64,000 bases of DNA from Dryocola sp032051265. Lineage in GTDB: Bacteria; Pseudomonadota; Gammaproteobacteria; Enterobacterales; Enterobacteriaceae. The stretch lies in the NCBI GenBank assembly GCA_032051265.1, contig DAMBYU010000001.1, forward strand, positions 310,001 through 374,000, given 5' to 3'. Positions 44,816-52,481 of the stretch are shown piece after piece; positions within the stretch are counted from its first letter, which is position 1, and every line of letters starts with the position of its first letter. A model generated the notes under the pieces. It ran no database searches, was not told where the DNA came from, and saw nothing but the letters and a program-made list of their open reading frames with translations. Position numbers and translations under genes: made by a program.

Positions 44816-47473
44816 CTACAGCAAACTCTTGACGTATGCGTCAATATCGCTGATATATTTTTGTATGTTGGCAGCATCACTTTCGCGAATGTGATGCTCT
44901 AACGTTTCACATAACTGCTTGCCGGGTACCAGATTGAGCATGGCAAACACCCCTTTTAAGCGGTGCGCCGTCTGTGCCAGCGCAGCAAAATCGCTGGTCG
45001 CTGATTCAGTATACAATCTCCTTACATCTTCCGGTACCGTGTCGACAAAGAGTGAGTAATAGCCGCTGGCATGAAGCTGCGCATTTTCATCGCCGCCCAA
45101 AGGCGACTCGGGCATCTCTTCCTGCGCCAGCTGCTCTTCTATCAACTGAAGGACAGCATCCTGCATCGCGTTGCTGATATTAAAGTTAACGCGGAACTGG
45201 CCCGGGCCCAGTTTACGCATTCCGTTTTCATCATCGCTTAAAAGCAATCCGGAAGATGTAAGATTAGACGGATTATCAGTCAGGAAGATATCAAACTCTT
45301 GACTGGCCAATCTTTCATCAGGCGTGATGCAGTCTGCTCCCCAGTTTTCAAGCTGACGGGTCACGATGTTGCGCACTTCATTAGAGGTGATATCCAGCAT
45401 CGCTATCACTTCATCAAGCAGCTTTTCATCCTGCTCTTCCGGCTGCGGCTCAGCGGCCATCTTGATGTGCAGATTGTACCGCGTGCCGATATCGGGGCGA
45501 GTTTTGATATTCAAATGGCCGCCCAGCTTGCGTGAAAGCCGATCGCAAAGATAGAACGTCAGGCCATCAGCTTTACCATAACGGTCTTCGCTGGTTTCGT
45601 TGAGGAACGGGAAATGCAGATTGTCGATTTCATCATTACCGATCCCTTCGCCGGTATCCAGCATACGGAACAAGAGGCGGTCCGGGGCTGATTCCTCTTC
45701 GCATATTTCAAGGGTAATTTTGCCAATCTGCGTTGTGGTGACGGAATAGTGCAGCAGCAACTGCAGGATTTTACGCAGCGCCTCGCGGTCGCCGTGACGT
45801 TCCTCGTCAGCCGGTAGCTGATTATTGATCAGCAGCTGCAGACCTTTACGCTTGATAATCGGCAGCATCTCCAGCGCCACTTCATCGATCAGCGCCTGGA
45901 TAGTAAACGGGGTAGTGGTGGTTTTCCAGTTATCGGCTTCCAGCATATTCAGCAGCTGAATTTCATCGACGAGCCGGACAATGGTCTGGGCCTCGTTTGC
46001 AAACTGTTTGTATTCAGCTGTGTCAAACGCCGCCGCTCGCTCAGCAAGATTCTTCACCGGCACCTGCAAAGCTTCGCCGATGTGTTGCATAAACGCCACG
46101 CGGCCCTGCTGGTTTTTCTCATACAGGCGCTGCGCCTGCTTCAGCTTTTTGTTTACCAGGATTTCGCGATCCTGATCGCGGATAACGAAAATCTGCGTAC
46201 GTGGAGCAATCTGGCTGCGGAACTGACGGATCTCGTAGAGCTCATTATTGATGGTGGCCTGAATCACGCCCTGATGCTGATCGGCCATCGCAATAATATT
46301 TTGCAGGTTCAGATGAGGCAGCAGATGGTCGGCAATATTGTTGCTGATAACCGTTCTGTTGGCGTCAAGGTCATGTACCAGCAGGCCCAGCGGCAGCAGG
46401 GCGACGATTTCCTCGTTCAGCGCGCGCAGCACCTGCAACTCGCCGTTGCCATTCGGCACTTCCGATGAGCGCGGGGCCTGCTGGCGGAACGTGGTGTAAC
46501 CAAACAGCGCCAGCGCCAGCAGACCGATGTTAAGCAGCAGCGGCAGCAGGATATTTTGCAACGTATCCATCAGCAGCGTGCCAAAAGGCACCTGCCACAC
46601 CAGGCGCAGATGCGTGCTGGCTAACGGCGAGGCTATTTCAATGCGCGCGCTATTAAAGTTGATGGTGACGCTGTCCGGATCCTCTTTAACACCCGCCTGC
46701 ACGGCGCCAGGAGTGTCATCCGGCTCCAGCTGGAAGCTGTCCAGCGCCATGGTTGGCGGGATAAGATCGTTAATCGGCAAGTCAAATGCGACAACCGTGG
46801 CCAGATGCCCGGGCTGATTGAAGGTGGTACGCAGCGTAAAATAATGGCCGTTTTGCCACACCAGACGCCGCAGTGGGGAGAAGCTTTCTCGTTCATCCAG
46901 CGCATTCGCCTGCTGCAGCATCTCAGCGCGGCGGGAATCGACAATTGATCCGACGCCAGTCTCTTTAAACCCGGACGAGAGATCCTTTAAGGGCAGCGTT
47001 GAAACCAGGATCATGCTGTTGTCCTGGCCATTCAGATAATACATCGACCACGGACTATTTTCTGCGCCCCAGAGCGTATCCAGCCAGGTTGAGATGCGCT
47101 GCGTCATCTCAAGCGTGGAACTGTCATGAGAGCCGAAAATCAGCGCTTCCGTTTTGCGGCGAGGCTTTTCAAGATAATAAACGTCCTGGCGCAGGCGTGT
47201 TTCCTGCAGGCCATCGCTTGCGCTGCCGGGCGCTGCGGCAACGTTGTCGTAGATTTGCCACGTGGCGTAACGGTAGGTATCGACACGCTTATGCAGTGCA
47301 TGCGTGATGCCGACTATCTGATAGCTTTTATCCTTTAGCCAGGCGTTAACGGCGCTTTGTACCATCACACCCATGGCGACGAGCAGCACGACGATCAGCA
47401 GCAGAAAGAAACGCGTGATATTGCCGGGAATAAGGGAAAATTTGTTAGGGATCATGCCGTCTGACTGACTCAT
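44816..47473 (-). CDS. rcsD: Phosphotransfer intermediate RcsD
   Basis: This 885-residue inner-membrane protein passes phosphate from RcsC to RcsB. It has TM1 near residues 14-36, a periplasmic domain, TM2 near 305-325, a kinase-like but inactive region (no proper H-box), and a C-terminal HPt domain with the phosphorylatable His in AQTAHRLKGVFAMLN (about residue 837). Length compares with 890 in E. coli. The upstream 856-bp gap contains a 12-bp hairpin close to the start. Confidence 0.96.
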   Translation of the reverse strand: MSQSDGMIPNKFSLIPGNITRFFLLLIVVLLVAMGVMVQSAVNAWLKDKSYQIVGITHALHKRVDTYRYATWQIYDNVAAAPGSASDGLQETRLRQDVYYLEKPRRKTEALIFGSHDSSTLEMTQRISTWLDTLWGAENSPWSMYYLNGQDNSMILVSTLPLKDLSSGFKETGVGSIVDSRRAEMLQQANALDERESFSPLRRLVWQNGHYFTLRTTFNQPGHLATVVAFDLPINDLIPPTMALDSFQLEPDDTPGAVQAGVKEDPDSVTINFNSARIEIASPLASTHLRLVWQVPFGTLLMDTLQNILLPLLLNIGLLALALFGYTTFRQQAPRSSEVPNGNGELQVLRALNEEIVALLPLGLLVHDLDANRTVISNNIADHLLPHLNLQNIIAMADQHQGVIQATINNELYEIRQFRSQIAPRTQIFVIRDQDREILVNKKLKQAQRLYEKNQQGRVAFMQHIGEALQVPVKNLAERAAAFDTAEYKQFANEAQTIVRLVDEIQLLNMLEADNWKTTTTPFTIQALIDEVALEMLPIIKRKGLQLLINNQLPADEERHGDREALRKILQLLLHYSVTTTQIGKITLEICEEESAPDRLLFRMLDTGEGIGNDEIDNLHFPFLNETSEDRYGKADGLTFYLCDRLSRKLGGHLNIKTRPDIGTRYNLHIKMAAEPQPEEQDEKLLDEVIAMLDITSNEVRNIVTRQLENWGADCITPDERLASQEFDIFLTDNPSNLTSSGLLLSDDENGMRKLGPGQFRVNFNISNAMQDAVLQLIEEQLAQEEMPESPLGGDENAQLHASGYYSLFVDTVPEDVRRLYTESATSDFAALAQTAHRLKGVFAMLNLVPGKQLCETLEHHIRESDAANIQKYISDIDAYVKSLL

Positions 47474-47518
47474 TATAAGCGCGTAACCCGGCGAACACTC
47501 GCCACTTTAGAGAAATTA

Positions 47519-47548
47519 CCACGCTACCTGTTTGCGCAGGTAGCGTGG
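47519..47548 (-). other. Perfect 12-bp hairpin in the rcsD leader
   Basis: ccacgctacctg (47519-47530) pairs without mismatch with caggtagcgtgg (47537-47548), loop of 6 bases. On the minus strand it lies 46-75 bases before the rcsD start, so it would be in the 5' leader or, read as a terminator, at the end of an unseen upstream transcript; the following sequence (taatttct) is a poor T-run. Confidence 0.6.
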
Positions 47549-47727
47549 CGGTGAGCGATGCATTAAACGCACCCGGGCTAAGAATACCTGCATCAGGCGC
47601 TGCCGTCATCGACTCTCTTATATGTACAAGGAGTATAAGGATAAATTGCGTTATTTCCAGACGGTTGATAATTAGCCCAAATGATGATGCGTGAAGCGGA
47701 CAGTGCAGGATCTAAAAAGGAGGATTT

Positions 47728-47754
47728 CTGTACAATGTTATCGCATCTGTACAG
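47728..47754. repeat. Inverted repeat in the rcsD-micF gap
   Basis: ctgtaca (47728-47734) and tgtacag (47748-47754) form a 7-bp inverted repeat with 13 bases between, suggestive of an operator or a short hairpin. The spacing does not fit LexA (CTGT-N8-ACAG). It overlaps a possible 17-codon ORF. Confidence 0.4.
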
Positions 47755-47788
47755 CTATTATGGTGGCCTTGCTCATTTAACAAAATAA
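47735..47788 (+). CDS. Possible 17-aa small ORF (weak)
   Basis: ATG at 47735 starts a 17-codon frame (MLSHLYSYYGGLAHLTK) behind AAGGAGG, with an 11-base spacer. No known protein is recognised. Its only support is the strong ribosome-site sequence in an otherwise gene-free, AT-rich stretch; the spacing is long and coding may be chance. Confidence 0.15.
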   Translation: MLSHLYSYYGGLAHLTK

Positions 47789-47912
47789 CGCTTTGCAAGA
47801 AAATTCTTAATGCTCAATGGCATGGGAGTGAAAAGGTGGGATTGTTTATTTAATAATCGTTATCTATTTGTGCTATGTAGCACAAAAATAATTTTATAGC
47901 GTAAAGAAGCGT

Positions 47913-48005
47913 AAAAAAAAACCGGATGCAAGCATCCGGCGTTAATAGGGGTAAACAGACATTCAGAACTGAATGACGGTAATAAATAAAGTTAATGATG
48001 ATAGC
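47913..48005 (-). ncRNA. micF: MicF small RNA (ompF antisense regulator)
   Basis: On the minus strand, divergent from ompC, a 93-nt sequence begins GCTATCATCATTAAC and matches E. coli micF nearly base for base over its 5' half, the part that pairs with the ompF ribosome site. It ends in an ACCGGATGC stem-loop followed by nine T, a standard terminator. MicF represses translation of OmpF and is induced by OmpR, SoxS, MarA and Rob. A further hairpin (ttgtgct/agcacaa, 47868-47885) lies beyond its end. Confidence 0.95.
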
Positions 48006-48163
48006 GGTATGTATTTTATAGATAAATCTGCAAAAAATTTTATCATTCAGTGCTACACCTTTTTTCTTGTTTAACTCGTTGATTTAATTGATTAGGATAT
48101 TTTTTTTGATTATTAATGCCTATATTTTTAGCGATTCGTGCGAAAAAAAGTTCCCTCAAGTAT

Positions 48164-48225
48164 ACATTTTGATACATCTGTAAGCGCAAATGAAACATCT
48201 CTATAGTTTTAGTATCATATTCGCA
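48164..48225 (+). promoter_or_regulatory. OmpR-binding region of the ompC promoter (C1-C2-C3)
   Basis: Three tandem elements of about 20 bp begin at 48164 (acattttgatacatc), 48185 (gcaaatgaaacatc) and 48206 (gttttagtatcatat). They match in order and spacing the C1, C2 and C3 OmpR-P boxes of E. coli ompC. The leader downstream to 48329, including the attaatcag-type repeat and ggcatataacagaggg, is also closely conserved and is the target of porin-repressing sRNAs in relatives. Confidence 0.85.
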
Positions 48226-48329
48226 TTGGATTATTCTGTATTTGTTTTGGACAATGAGTCTGCCGACTGATTAGAGGGTAATCAGTAAGCAGTGGCATAT
48301 AAAAAGGCATATAACAGAGGGTTAATAAA

Positions 48330-49433
48330 ATGAAAGTTAAAGTACTGTCCCTCCTGGTCCCAGCTCTGCTGGTAGCAGGTACCGCTCACGCGGCTGAAAT
48401 TTATAACAAAGACGGCAACAAATTAGATTTGTACGGCAAAGTTGATGGCCTGCACTACTTCTCTGATGATGAGAGCGCAGATGGCGATCAGACCTATATG
48501 CGTCTGGGCTTCAAAGGCGAAACTCAGGTAAATGACCAGATCACCGGCTACGGTCAGTGGGAATACCAGATCCAGGGCAACAGCGCTGAAAGCGAAAACA
48601 ATGCATGGACCCGTGTTGCGTTCGCAGGCCTGCGCTTTGGTGATGCTGGCTCCTTCGACTACGGTCGTAACTACGGCGTAATCTACGACGTTGCTGCATG
48701 GACCGACGTTCTGCCTGAATTCGGTGGCGACACCTACGGCGCAGATAACTTCCTGTTCAGCCGTGCAAATGGCGTTGCAACCTATCGCAACACCGACTTC
48801 TTCGGTCTGGTTGACGGCCTGAACTTTGCCGCTCAGTACCAGGGCAAAAACGGCAGCACCAGCGGCGAAGATGAAACAGGTCGTGGCGTGCTGAAGCAGA
48901 ACGGTGACGGTTATGGTCTGTCTCTGACTTACGATCTGGGCGAAGGCTTCAGCGTAGGTGGTGCGATGGCTTCTTCCAAACGCACCTGGGATCAGAACAA
49001 CACCGCAGCGCTGGGTGACGGCGATCGTGCTGAAGCCTATACCGGTGGTCTGAAATATGACGCCAACAACGTCTATCTGGCTGCACAGTACACCCAGTCT
49101 TACAACGCTACCCGTTTCGGCGGCGACTCTTCTTCTGCAGCTTACGGTTATGCTAACAAAGCACAGAACTTCGAAGTGGTTGCGCAGTACCAGTTCGACT
49201 TCGGCCTGCGTCCATCCGTGGCTTACCTGCAGTCTAAAGGTAAAGACATCGAAGGTTACGGCGACCAGGATCTGCTGAAATATGTTGATGTTGGCGCGAC
49301 TTACTACTTCAACAAAAACATGTCCACCTACGTTGATTACAAAATCAACCTGGTTGACTCCAACGACTTCACTGATGCCGCAGGCATCGGTACCGACGAC
49401 ATCGTTGGCGTTGGTCTGGTTTACCAGTTCTGA
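48330..49433 (+). CDS. ompC: Outer-membrane porin OmpC
   Basis: This 367-residue porin precursor has a signal peptide MKVKVLSLLVPALLVAGTAHA with cleavage before AEIYNKDGNKLDLYGK. The mature part is a 16-strand beta-barrel with constriction loop L3 carrying PEFGGDTYG, and the last residue is Phe (GLVYQF), required for Bam assembly. The preceding micF and OmpR boxes identify it as OmpC rather than OmpF or PhoE. It is a main route for small hydrophilic solutes and beta-lactams. A terminator follows. Confidence 0.95.
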   Translation: MKVKVLSLLVPALLVAGTAHAAEIYNKDGNKLDLYGKVDGLHYFSDDESADGDQTYMRLGFKGETQVNDQITGYGQWEYQIQGNSAESENNAWTRVAFAGLRFGDAGSFDYGRNYGVIYDVAAWTDVLPEFGGDTYGADNFLFSRANGVATYRNTDFFGLVDGLNFAAQYQGKNGSTSGEDETGRGVLKQNGDGYGLSLTYDLGEGFSVGGAMASSKRTWDQNNTAALGDGDRAEAYTGGLKYDANNVYLAAQYTQSYNATRFGGDSSSAAYGYANKAQNFEVVAQYQFDFGLRPSVAYLQSKGKDIEGYGDQDLLKYVDVGATYYFNKNMSTYVDYKINLVDSNDFTDAAGIGTDDIVGVGLVYQF

Positions 49434-49450
49434 TCCCGACTTTCGTTGCT

Positions 49451-49475
49451 AAAGGCGCCTGCGGGCGCCTTTTTT
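49451..49475 (+). terminator. Rho-independent terminator of ompC
   Basis: aaaggcgcc (49451-49459) pairs with ggcgccttt (49464-49472), followed by T-run. Confidence 0.92.
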
Positions 49476-49564
49476 ATATCAGCATTCTCAACAGCGCTTC
49501 GCTTTTCCCGCCTTACGCCTCCCTTTGATATACTCTTGCGCCTCTTAACGGGAGATCTAAAACA

Positions 49565-50605
49565 ATGGAACGAAACTTTATTCAACGCGGCTTATTTGCT
49601 CTGGCGCTTCTGATGCTGGCCGGCTGCGATAGCCAGACCGCGAAAGAAAGTACGGCTTTAGTGCTGGAAGGCAAGACCATGGGCACCTTCTGGCGCGTAA
49701 GCCTGGCCGGCGTGGACAATACCCGCCAGGACGAATTGCGCACGAAAATTCAGGCGCAGCTTGATGGCGACGATCGTCTGCTGTCTACCTACAAATCTGA
49801 TTCTACGCTGTCGCGCTTTAACCAGTCCCGCAGCAGCAGTCCTTATCCGGTGCCGGAAGCGATGAGCGATATAGTTACAACATCCTTAAGGATCGGCGCC
49901 AAAACCGGGGGCGCTATGGATATCACCGTGGGTCCGCTGGTTAATCTGTGGGGATTCGGCCCGAATAAGCAGCCGGTAAAAACGCCGGACCAGGCGCAAA
50001 TCGAGGCGGCAAAAGCGCTCACCGGGCTGCAGCATCTGGCGGTGATCAATAAATCCGGCCAGCAATGGTTACAAAAAGATCTTCCCGGTCTGTATGTCGA
50101 TCTTTCAACTATTGGCGAAGGTTATGCTGCGGATCATCTGGCGCGGCTGATGGAGCAAAACGGTATCAGCCGGTATCTGGTTTCTGTGGGCGGGGCCGTT
50201 GTGACGCGCGGAACGAATTCCGAAGATAAAGCCTGGCGCGTGGCGATTCAAAAACCAACAGACCGGGAAACTGCGGTACAGGCAGTTGTCGATTTAAATG
50301 GTCACGGCATCAGCACCTCCGGCAGCTATCGCAACTATTACGAACTCGAAGGTAAGCGGCTTTCGCATGTTATCGATCCCACAACGGGCGCACCTATCGA
50401 GCACAAACTGGTTTCCGCAACGGTGATTGCTCCCACGGCGATGGAAGCCGATGGCTGGGATACTGGCCTGATGGTGCTTGGCATGGAAAAAGCCAAACAG
50501 GTTGCTCAAAAAGAGGGGCTGGCGGTGTATTTGATTGCCAAAGAAGGCGAGGGGTTTACGACGTGGATGTCGCCGCAGTTTAAAACTTTCCTGCTGAGCG
50601 AGTAA
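49565..50605 (+). CDS. apbE: FAD:protein FMN transferase ApbE
   Basis: This 346-residue lipoprotein has a lipobox LMLAGC (Cys near residue 22), so it sits in the periplasm, anchored to the membrane. ApbE splits FAD and attaches FMN to Thr/Ser of flavoproteins such as RnfG/RnfD and NqrC. Family motifs are GTFWRVSL, the GGAMDITVGPLVNLWGFG region near residue 117, and SVGGAVVTRG; HVIDPTTGAP holds Mg-binding residues. It is followed by ada, with which it forms the ompC-apbE-ada order of E. coli. Confidence 0.95.
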   Translation: MERNFIQRGLFALALLMLAGCDSQTAKESTALVLEGKTMGTFWRVSLAGVDNTRQDELRTKIQAQLDGDDRLLSTYKSDSTLSRFNQSRSSSPYPVPEAMSDIVTTSLRIGAKTGGAMDITVGPLVNLWGFGPNKQPVKTPDQAQIEAAKALTGLQHLAVINKSGQQWLQKDLPGLYVDLSTIGEGYAADHLARLMEQNGISRYLVSVGGAVVTRGTNSEDKAWRVAIQKPTDRETAVQAVVDLNGHGISTSGSYRNYYELEGKRLSHVIDPTTGAPIEHKLVSATVIAPTAMEADGWDTGLMVLGMEKAKQVAQKEGLAVYLIAKEGEGFTTWMSPQFKTFLLSE

Positions 50606-50618
50606 AATTAGATAGCAA
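50606..50618 (+). promoter_or_regulatory. Ada box upstream of ada
   Basis: AAT-N6-GCAA matches exactly the Ada-binding A box of E. coli ada and lies 69-81 bp before the ada ATG, directly after the apbE stop codon. Methylated Ada would bind here to induce ada-alkB. Confidence 0.65.
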
Positions 50619-50686
50619 GAATGTGGGTTTCCCAAAACGGCGATGCTGTCAAAGTGAGTCTGTGACAGCAAGACCAGGAGAGAGTC

Positions 50687-51757
50687 ATGACAACTATCAA
50701 TGACATTACCGCTGACGGCCGCCGCTGGCAGGCCGTGGAAACCCGGGACAGCCGTGCAGACGGGGAGTTTGTCTTTGCCGTGAAGACGACAGGCATTTTT
50801 TGCCGTCCTTCCTGCTCCGCACGGCATCCGCTGCGTAAAAACGTTCTTTTCTTTGCCGATGCGGATGCCGCCATGCAGGCAGGATTCCGTCCCTGCAAAC
50901 GCTGTCAGCCGGATAAAATCGCTCCGGAACAGCAGCGCGCGGAACGCATTACCCGGGCCTGTCGTATTATTGAGGCGAGTGCAGAACCGCTTACGCTTGC
51001 GGCGCTTTCAGCCCGGGTGGCAATGAGCCCTTTCCATTTTCATCGTCTGTTTAAAAGCGTGACCGGTCTGACCCCTAACGCATGGCAGAAAGCGCTGCGG
51101 ACACAAAGATTACGCGACCAGCTAGCGCAAGGCGAACCGGTTACCCGCGCCGCCTATGATGCCGGTTACCAGTCGGGCAGTCAGTTTTACCAGCAGGCGG
51201 ATGCCGCGCTTGGCATGACTGCACGCCAGTATCGCCAGGGCGGCGAGCGGGTAGCTATCCGCTTTGTGGTCGGCACCTGCCTGCTTGGCGAGTTTCTGGT
51301 TGCGGAAAGCGAACGCGGGATTTGTGCCGTTTTGCTGGGCAACGCGCCGGAAAGATTAATTGCTGAACTGGAGACCCTGTTTCCGCATGCTAAATTAGTT
51401 TCTGATGATCACGGATTTGCTGAGCGCGTTGCACAGGTGGTGAGCTTTATGGAACATCCTGCCCGACAATTTGATCTGCCGCTCGATATTCAGGGCACTG
51501 CTTTTCAGCAGCAGGTCTGGCAGGCGCTGCGGGCGATCCCGCCGGGTGAAACCGCAAGCTATCAGGAGATCGCGGTACGTATTGGCAAACCTGCGGCGGT
51601 AAGGGCAGTAGCTGGCGCCTGTGCGGCCAACCGGCTTGCCGTGATCGTTCCCTGTCATCGCGTGGTGCGCAACGACGGGGCGCTTTCCGGTTACCGCTGG
51701 GGCGTTGAGCGTAAACAACAGCTTCTGAACATTGAATCGGAAGAGAGGAAAAACTAA
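50687..51757 (+). CDS. ada: Bifunctional transcriptional activator/DNA methyltransferase Ada
   Basis: This 356-residue protein senses and repairs alkylation. The N-terminal zinc-Cys4 domain has TGIFCRPSC (Cys39, Cys43) and CKRC (Cys70, Cys73); the first accepts methyl groups from phosphotriesters. An AraC-type HTH (about 90-180) follows. The C-terminal O6-methylguanine methyltransferase domain has acceptor Cys in VIPCHRVV near residue 322. The ATG lies behind AGGAGAG. Its stop overlaps the alkB ATG by one base, so the two are one adaptive-response operon. Confidence 0.96.
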   Translation: MTTINDITADGRRWQAVETRDSRADGEFVFAVKTTGIFCRPSCSARHPLRKNVLFFADADAAMQAGFRPCKRCQPDKIAPEQQRAERITRACRIIEASAEPLTLAALSARVAMSPFHFHRLFKSVTGLTPNAWQKALRTQRLRDQLAQGEPVTRAAYDAGYQSGSQFYQQADAALGMTARQYRQGGERVAIRFVVGTCLLGEFLVAESERGICAVLLGNAPERLIAELETLFPHAKLVSDDHGFAERVAQVVSFMEHPARQFDLPLDIQGTAFQQQVWQALRAIPPGETASYQEIAVRIGKPAAVRAVAGACAANRLAVIVPCHRVVRNDGALSGYRWGVERKQQLLNIESEERKN

Positions 51758-52407
51758 TGCTCGATCTCTTTGCGGATGAAACCCCCTGGCAGGAACCGTT
51801 GGCAGACGGCGCCGTTATCCTGCGGCGCTTTGCCCGCGCCGATGCCGACGAGTTAATTAAGCAGATCGAGAATGTGGCGCAGCGTTCACCGTTCCGCCAG
51901 ATGGTGACGCCGGGCGGTTATACCATGTCGGTGGCGATGACCAACTGCGGTGAACGAGGCTGGACAACCAGGCAGCAAGGCTATCTCTACTCGCCGGACG
52001 ATCCCCTGACGGGCCAGCGCTGGCCCGCGATGCCGCAGGCTTTTCGACGCTTATCTGCAGCGGCCTCAGCCGCTGCGGGTTATCGCGATTTTTGTCCGGA
52101 TGCGTGTCTCATTAACCGTTATGCGCCGGGGGCGAAACTCTCTCTTCATCAGGATAAAGACGAACCTGACCTGCGTCAGCCGATCGTTTCTGTTTCGCTG
52201 GGGCTACCGGCTGTTTTCCAGTTTGGCGGCCTGAAACGTAACGATCCGCTGGTGCGGATCATGCTGGAGCACGGCGATGTGGTGGTGTGGGGCGGGGCGT
52301 CCCGCCTTTTCTATCACGGTATTTTGCCGCTAAAACCCGGTCACCATCCCGCCACCGGCGAAGCGCGCTATAACCTCACCTTCCGCTGTACCGGAAAAAG
52401 CGAATAA
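51757..52407 (+). CDS. alkB: Alpha-ketoglutarate-dependent DNA/RNA dealkylase AlkB
   Basis: This 216-residue Fe(II)/2-oxoglutarate dioxygenase removes 1-methyladenine and 3-methylcytosine lesions. The iron triad is H-x-D in LSLHQDKDEPDL plus His in FYHGILPL. Two arginines in the C-terminal RYNLTFRC bind 2-oxoglutarate. The substrate-lid segment MVTPGGYTMSVAMTNCG is conserved. It overlaps ada by one base and is therefore induced with it. Confidence 0.96.
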   Translation: MLDLFADETPWQEPLADGAVILRRFARADADELIKQIENVAQRSPFRQMVTPGGYTMSVAMTNCGERGWTTRQQGYLYSPDDPLTGQRWPAMPQAFRRLSAAASAAAGYRDFCPDACLINRYAPGAKLSLHQDKDEPDLRQPIVSVSLGLPAVFQFGGLKRNDPLVRIMLEHGDVVVWGGASRLFYHGILPLKPGHHPATGEARYNLTFRCTGKSE

Positions 52408-52481
52408 AAATAAGAATTATTCTTGCTGTTGAAAGATTGCCGTTTAAACTGCTCGCTGTTTTTGATAGCGGGTAATAAGCG

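Noticed and set aside
47728..47754. LexA (SOS) box
   Set aside because: CTGT and ACAG are present but 19 bases apart instead of 8, so it does not fit LexA.
52412..52424. Palindrome aagaat-t-attctt between alkB and yojI, Fur-like
   Set aside because: Only partly fits the 7-1-7 Fur pattern and could be chance in an AT-rich gap; no iron-related gene adjoins.
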